NCBI GenBank assembly: GCA_050733695.1
Contig: JBOHTO010000190.1
Location: 1 to 27,891, forward strand
DNA from: JBOHTO01 sp050733695
Lineage (GTDB): Bacteria > Gemmatimonadota > Gemmatimonadetes > Gemmatimonadales > Gemmatimonadaceae
DNA: 27,891 bases
Reading direction: 5' to 3'
The position numbers were made by a program, and so were the translations under genes. The notes below the pieces were generated by a model, which searched no databases, was not told the DNA's origin, and saw only the letters and a list, made by a program, of their open reading frames with translations. Shown piece by piece: positions 24,275-27,891 of this stretch (positions are counted from its first letter, which is position 1; the number at the start of each line of letters is the position of its first letter).

Positions 24275-25059
24275 CAGTGATCCTGTGTGGCGGCCAGGGC
24301 ACGCGCATCCGCGACGTCGCGGACGATATCCCGAAGCCGATGATCCGCATTGGCTCGCTGCCGATCCTGTGGCATATCATGCAGATGTACGCGCAGTCGG
24401 GGATTGGCGATTTCGTGCTGTGCCTGGGGTACAAGGGCTGGTCGATCAAGGAATTCTTTCTGAACTATCGGGCGTTCTCGTCCGACCTGTCGGTCACCCT
24501 CGGTCCGCGGCATACGATCGAGTTTCACGATGGGCTACCGGAGTCCTGGCGTGTCACGCTGGTGGAGACTGGTGAGCGCACGCAGACGGGAGGCCGGATC
24601 CGCCGCGTGGCGAAGTATCTGCGCGAGTGCGAGTTGTTCTGCATCACGTACGGTGATGGCGTCGCCGACATCGACATCGCCGGGCTGCTCGAGTTCCACC
24701 GCGCGCACGGTCGCATCGGCACCGTTACGGGCGTCCGCCCCCCGGGTCGCTTCGGCGTCATGGGGACGGAAGGCGTGCGGGGGGTGGCGCTCGTGCGTGA
24801 CTTCGAGGAAAAGCCGCAGACCACACAGGGATGGATCAATGGAGGCTTCTTCGTCTTCGACCAGCGCCTTTGGGATTTCCTCCCGGAGGGCGATGACGAA
24901 CTGATCTTCGAGCAGCAGCCGCTCGCCAGCCTTGCCGCAGCCGGCGAGCTCGTGATGTACGAGCACCGCGGCTTCTGGCAGCCGATGGACACATACCGGG
25001 AGTGGCGCCTTCTCAACGATCTCTGGACCTCGGGACGCGCCCCATGGAAGCGCCCCTGA
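24262..25059 (+). CDS. rfbF: Glucose-1-phosphate cytidylyltransferase
   Basis: This 265-residue nucleotidyltransferase makes CDP-D-glucose from CTP and glucose-1-phosphate, the entry to CDP-6-deoxyhexoses. VILCGGQGTRIRD with PKPM (24-27) is the nucleotide-binding loop. ILWHIMQMYAQSGI, TYGDGVADIDI (metal-binding D132), PPGRFGVM, INGGFFVF, GFWQPMDTYREW and GRAPWK match known RfbF proteins block by block, and the length fits (about 257 residues). The ATG at 24262 is preceded by AGGGACA, and a duplicated copy of the start region lies just upstream. It opens the right-hand plus-strand operon, and its stop shares one base with the rfbG start (TGATG). The enzyme is cytoplasmic. Confidence 0.96.
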   Translation: MRVKTVILCGGQGTRIRDVADDIPKPMIRIGSLPILWHIMQMYAQSGIGDFVLCLGYKGWSIKEFFLNYRAFSSDLSVTLGPRHTIEFHDGLPESWRVTLVETGERTQTGGRIRRVAKYLRECELFCITYGDGVADIDIAGLLEFHRAHGRIGTVTGVRPPGRFGVMGTEGVRGVALVRDFEEKPQTTQGWINGGFFVFDQRLWDFLPEGDDELIFEQQPLASLAAAGELVMYEHRGFWQPMDTYREWRLLNDLWTSGRAPWKRP

Positions 25060-26171
25060 TGTTCCGCGGGGCGTTTGCAGGTGCGCCCGTTCTCGTGACG
25101 GGTCATACCGGGTTCAAGGGCGCCTGGCTTGCCCTCTGGCTCGCGCGGCTCGGCGCCCGCGTGATGGGGCTCGCGCTCGATCCGCCGACGACTCCGAACC
25201 TGTTCTCCCGCGCCGCCGTCGACGATATCGTCGAGCACCATCACGGCGATATCCGCGATGTCGCGCTGGTGCAGGCGCTGCTCGAGCAGCATCAGCCGGC
25301 GTTCGTGTTCCACCTCGCTGCGAGCACGCTTGTCAGGAAGTCGTACGCGGCGCCGATCGAGACGTTTGACAACAACGTGATCGGAACCGTGTCCGTGCTC
25401 GAGGCCGTCCGTCGCAGCGGTATATCAGCGGTTGTCATCATCGCGTCGACCGACAAGTGCTATGAAAATCGCGAGTGGGATTACGGGTACCGGGAAACCG
25501 ACCGGCTCGGGGGCCACGATCCCTACAGTGCGAGCAAGGCGGCAATGGAGATTGCCGTGGACTCCTTCCGCCGCTCCTTCTTCCCGACGCCGGCGATTGC
25601 GTCGCACGGCGTGCGCATCGCGACTGTGCGCGCGGGAAACGTGATAGGCGGCGGGGACTGGGCGGTTGATCGCATCGTGCCGGATGCCGTCCGCGCGTTC
25701 GCGCGGGGCGAGGTACTCGGCGTGCGAAACCCCCGCACGGTGCGCCCGTGGCAGCACGTCCTCGAGCCGCTCTCCGGATATCTGTGGCTGGCAGCTCTGA
25801 CGGCGGAGTCGAATGACGGAGCACTGTGCGGCGCGTGGAACTTCGGCCCCGGGCCGGAGCAGAACCGGACGGTCGCTGAGCTCGCCGACGCGCTCGTCCA
25901 TGAATGGCGCGAAGGCTCATGGCGCGAGATGCGCGAGGAGGACGGCCCGCACGAAGCGCGAACACTCCGACTCTCGATCGAGAAGGCGGTCGCGCATCTC
26001 GACTGGCAGTTGGTCTGGGATTTCGGCACGACCGTGAAGCAGACCGTGCGCTGGTATCAGCGCTGTCTGCAGACGCCGGACGACGCGTTGGTCGCCCGCA
26101 CCTGCTGCGAAGAGGATATCGCGCTGTATGAAGAGGACGCACGCGCACGGGGCCGCGCTTGGGCGAGCTGA
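25059..26171 (+). CDS. rfbG: CDP-glucose 4,6-dehydratase
   Basis: This 370-residue extended SDR converts CDP-glucose to CDP-4-keto-6-deoxyglucose with bound NAD. VLVTGHTGFKGAWLALWL at 11-28 is the cofactor loop in the form characteristic of this dehydratase (H-T-G-F-K-G). The active site is T131-D132-K133 in ASTDKCYENREW, and Y156-x3-K160 in DPYSASKAAMEI. RAGNVIGGGDWAVDRIVPD and RPWQHVLEPLSGYL are also typical. I chose the ATG at 25059 because it overlaps the rfbF stop in TGATG and puts about ten residues before the cofactor motif, as in RfbG proteins. The in-frame ATG at 25044 is possible. It is co-translated with rfbF and overlaps the next SDR gene by 13 bases. Confidence 0.95.
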   Translation: MFRGAFAGAPVLVTGHTGFKGAWLALWLARLGARVMGLALDPPTTPNLFSRAAVDDIVEHHHGDIRDVALVQALLEQHQPAFVFHLAASTLVRKSYAAPIETFDNNVIGTVSVLEAVRRSGISAVVIIASTDKCYENREWDYGYRETDRLGGHDPYSASKAAMEIAVDSFRRSFFPTPAIASHGVRIATVRAGNVIGGGDWAVDRIVPDAVRAFARGEVLGVRNPRTVRPWQHVLEPLSGYLWLAALTAESNDGALCGAWNFGPGPEQNRTVAELADALVHEWREGSWREMREEDGPHEARTLRLSIEKAVAHLDWQLVWDFGTTVKQTVRWYQRCLQTPDDALVARTCCEEDIALYEEDARARGRAWAS

Positions 26172-27088
26172 GCGATCTGGCCGGGCGCCGGGTGCTGGTA
26201 ACGGGTGGATCGGGGTTCATCGGCGCGCGCGTGGTGGCCCTGGGCGTCGCTCGCGGCGCCCAGGTGACAGCGGTGTCGAGGGAAGGTGCCGCAGTGCCGG
26301 GCGCGCGCTCCCTGGCCGTCGACCTTCGTGATGCGGATGCCGTGGCAAGGGCGGTGCGCCTCGCTGCGCCAGCCGCGATCCTGCACCTGGCCGCGGCCGG
26401 CGTGTGCGGTGACGCGCTGCCACTGAGCGAACTGGTACGAGTGAACGTGCTGGGCCTCGCCAATCTGCTCGATGCCGCACGGGACCTTGTGCCGGGGCCC
26501 GACATCGTGATCTCGGGTTCGGGTGCCGAGTACGCGCCGCAGGATCGGCCCATCTCCGAGGCTGATCCCGTGGCGCCGGTGACGGCGTACGGGATCGCAA
26601 AGAGCGCGGCGTCGCTCTGCGCAGCCTGGTACGCGAGCGCCATGCCGGTGACGATCCTGCGCTTCTTCAACGTCTACGGCGAAGGGGAGTCGCGTACGCG
26701 CCTCATCCCGACGATCGTCCGCGACACGGTCGCGCAGCGTCCCGTGAGGCTCACGTCGGGTGAACAACTTCGCGACTTCGTGCACGTCGACGATGCCGCA
26801 ACCTGCATGTGGCGCGCGCTCGAACGCCCGGCCGCCGCCGGTAGCCTGCGCGTGCTCAACGTCGGATCGGGCGCGCCCGTGCGCCTGCGCGCGTTCGTCG
26901 AGGCCGTCCTCCGGATCCTGCGCGACGCCGGGCACGAGCCGCAGGTCGTCTTCGGCGCGCGACCTCTCCGGCCCGGCGAGGCGATGACCTATGTCGCGGA
27001 TACCGCGCGCGTTCGCAGGGCGCTCGCATGGACTCCGACAATCGCGATGGACGATGGCCTCCGGCGAGCGGTCGAGAGCCTGCTGTGA
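26159..27088 (+). CDS. NAD(P)-dependent SDR, probable 4-ketoreductase/epimerase of a CDP-6-deoxyhexose
   Basis: This 309-residue extended SDR has the cofactor motif TGGSGFIG at 15-22, a GSGAEYAP segment in the place of the active-site serine region, and the catalytic Y144-x3-K148 (YGIAK). RFFNVYGEGESRTRLIPTIV and RDFVHVDDAATCMWRALE are shared by nucleotide-sugar epimerases and reductases. Placed directly after rfbG, it most likely reduces or epimerises the CDP-4-keto-6-deoxyglucose product, possibly after C-methylation by the next gene's product. This resembles the role of CDP-abequose/paratose synthases, but no rfbH-like 3-dehydrase is visible in the window. The start is TTG at 26159, overlapping the rfbG end, and no ATG lies before the cofactor motif. 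It overlaps the next gene by GTGA. Confidence 0.87.
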   Translation: MGELSDLAGRRVLVTGGSGFIGARVVALGVARGAQVTAVSREGAAVPGARSLAVDLRDADAVARAVRLAAPAAILHLAAAGVCGDALPLSELVRVNVLGLANLLDAARDLVPGPDIVISGSGAEYAPQDRPISEADPVAPVTAYGIAKSAASLCAAWYASAMPVTILRFFNVYGEGESRTRLIPTIVRDTVAQRPVRLTSGEQLRDFVHVDDAATCMWRALERPAAAGSLRVLNVGSGAPVRLRAFVEAVLRILRDAGHEPQVVFGARPLRPGEAMTYVADTARVRRALAWTPTIAMDDGLRRAVESLL

Positions 27089-27891
27089 CATGCGATCCCC
27101 GGCCGCCTGCCGATCCGTTCGGCGAGCACGCGCGGAGCGGCGCGGACAGCGAATCGATCGCCATGGCCAGCCGGCGCATCGACCGCTGCCGGTCGTGCGG
27201 CGGGAGGCGTCTGCACGAATTCCTTGACCTGGGTCGCACGCCGCTCGCGAACGCGCTCCGCCAGCGCGGCGATCTGGTCAGGCCAGAGCCCCGATTCCCG
27301 CTCGTCGCGGCACTGTGCGTCGACTGCACGCTGGTGCAGATCACGGAGACCGTACACCCGACGATACTTTTTCGAGAGTACATGTACGCCTCGTCGTACT
27401 CGGAAACAGTGCTTCACCATGCCGCTGCCATCTGCGAAGAACTCCGCGTGTCGCGTAGCCTCGACCGTGGCAGCTTCGTGATTGAAATTGCGAGCAACGA
27501 CGGTTATCTCCTGCAGTACTTCATGGACGCCGGGATCCCCGTGCTCGGCATCGAGCCGGCCCGCAACATCGCGCAGTTGGCGCAGGCGCGCGGCGTACCC
27601 ACGCGGCCGGACTTCTTCTCACGTGAACTTGCAGGGCAACTCGTACGCGAAGGGCTCGCGGCCGACGTGATCCTCGCCAACAACGTGCTGGCACACGTTG
27701 CCGACCTCAACGGGTTCGTCGCGGGGGTCGCCGCGCTGCTGCGGCCGGATGGAATCGCGCGCTTCGAGTTTCCGTACGTCGGGGACCTGCTAGCGAATCT
27801 CGAGTTCGATACGATTTATCACGAGCATCTGTGCTACTTCTCCGCGGGCGCCATCGACGCACTGCTCCGGCGGCACGGACTCGTGTTCACC
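27085..27891 (+). CDS. Zinc-binding SAM-dependent sugar C-methyltransferase (cut by window edge)
   Basis: 269 codons are present and the C-terminal part is missing. C35-x2-C38 and C78-x2-C81 form the N-terminal zinc site, followed by the LGRTPLANAL element typical of TylCIII/NovU-like C-methyltransferases of deoxysugars. The SAM-binding loop is VIEIASNDGYLLQYF (132-146), with GIEPARNIAQ as the acidic loop and NNVLAHVADLNGF after it. EFPYVGDLL and TIYHEHLCYFS match the later conserved blocks, and the HEH element is a likely active-site part. The family adds a methyl group to C-3 (or C-5) of a 4-keto-6-deoxy nucleotide sugar. Here the substrate would be CDP-4-keto-6-deoxyglucose. The GTG at 27085 overlaps the upstream stop (GTGA); an ATG at 27163 would drop 26 poorly conserved residues and is plausible. 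Confidence 0.92.
   Translation, partial: MTCDPRPPADPFGEHARSGADSESIAMASRRIDRCRSCGGRRLHEFLDLGRTPLANALRQRGDLVRPEPRFPLVAALCVDCTLVQITETVHPTILFREYMYASSYSETVLHHAAAICEELRVSRSLDRGSFVIEIASNDGYLLQYFMDAGIPVLGIEPARNIAQLAQARGVPTRPDFFSRELAGQLVREGLAADVILANNVLAHVADLNGFVAGVAALLRPDGIARFEFPYVGDLLANLEFDTIYHEHLCYFSAGAIDALLRRHGLVFT

Noticed and set aside
25438..26670. Minus-strand open frame of about 410 codons
   Set aside because: Antisense to rfbG and the following SDR, Arg/Ser/Pro-rich, no motif.

Overview
This window is one long polysaccharide/glycoconjugate biosynthesis and export locus in a GC-rich Gram-negative-type bacterium. It carries a Wza-like export protein, a Wzc-type tyrosine autokinase, an initiating sugar phosphotransferase, a Wzx-type flippase, many glycosyltransferases and nucleotide-sugar enzymes. 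Nothing fixes the taxon. The high GC, the frequent GTG/TTG starts with 4-base stop/start overlaps and the gene set would suit Gemmatimonadota or a similar environmental phylum, but that is a guess. I saw no rRNA, tRNA, CRISPR array, transposase or phage gene.

Layout. (1) 1-4531, minus strand: a polytopic membrane protein (GT-C-like or polymerase-like) and a flippase with overlapping ends, then, after a ~310-base gap, a radical SAM/SPASM protein cut by the left edge and apparently less GC-rich than the rest. (2) 4844-19014, plus strand: a GT39-like membrane glycosyltransferase, a DPM1-like GT2, an SDR with a long unexplained C-terminal extension, a GMC-type flavoprotein with a ferredoxin-like cysteine motif, a second DPM1-like GT2, a UGM/protoporphyrinogen-oxidase-like FAD enzyme, two GT4 enzymes, an NAD-dependent sugar epimerase/dehydratase, a NodB-type deacetylase, a membrane-anchored GT2 and a small two-helix membrane protein. 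Many of these overlap by 4 bases, so this is a tightly coupled operon. (3) 19152-20048, minus: the initiating sugar transferase. (4) 20291-20578, plus: a second small two-helix protein that aligns with the first. (5) 20653-23956, minus: Wzc-like kinase then Wza-like export protein. (6) 24262 to the right edge, plus: rfbF, rfbG, an SDR and a zinc-binding C-methyltransferase, a CDP-6-deoxyhexose pathway probably ending in a branched C-methyl sugar.

How it fits together. The sugar transferase would load the first sugar phosphate on undecaprenyl phosphate. GT2/GT4 enzymes extend it, and the right-hand module supplies a CDP-deoxysugar. The DPM1-like enzymes probably make polyprenyl-phosphate sugars for the GT39-like enzyme. 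The flippase moves the repeat unit, and the Wzc/Wza-like pair controls length and export. The least explained parts are the SDR+GMC pair between the two DPM1-like enzymes, the paired small membrane proteins around the sugar transferase, and several strong inverted repeats in the gaps.
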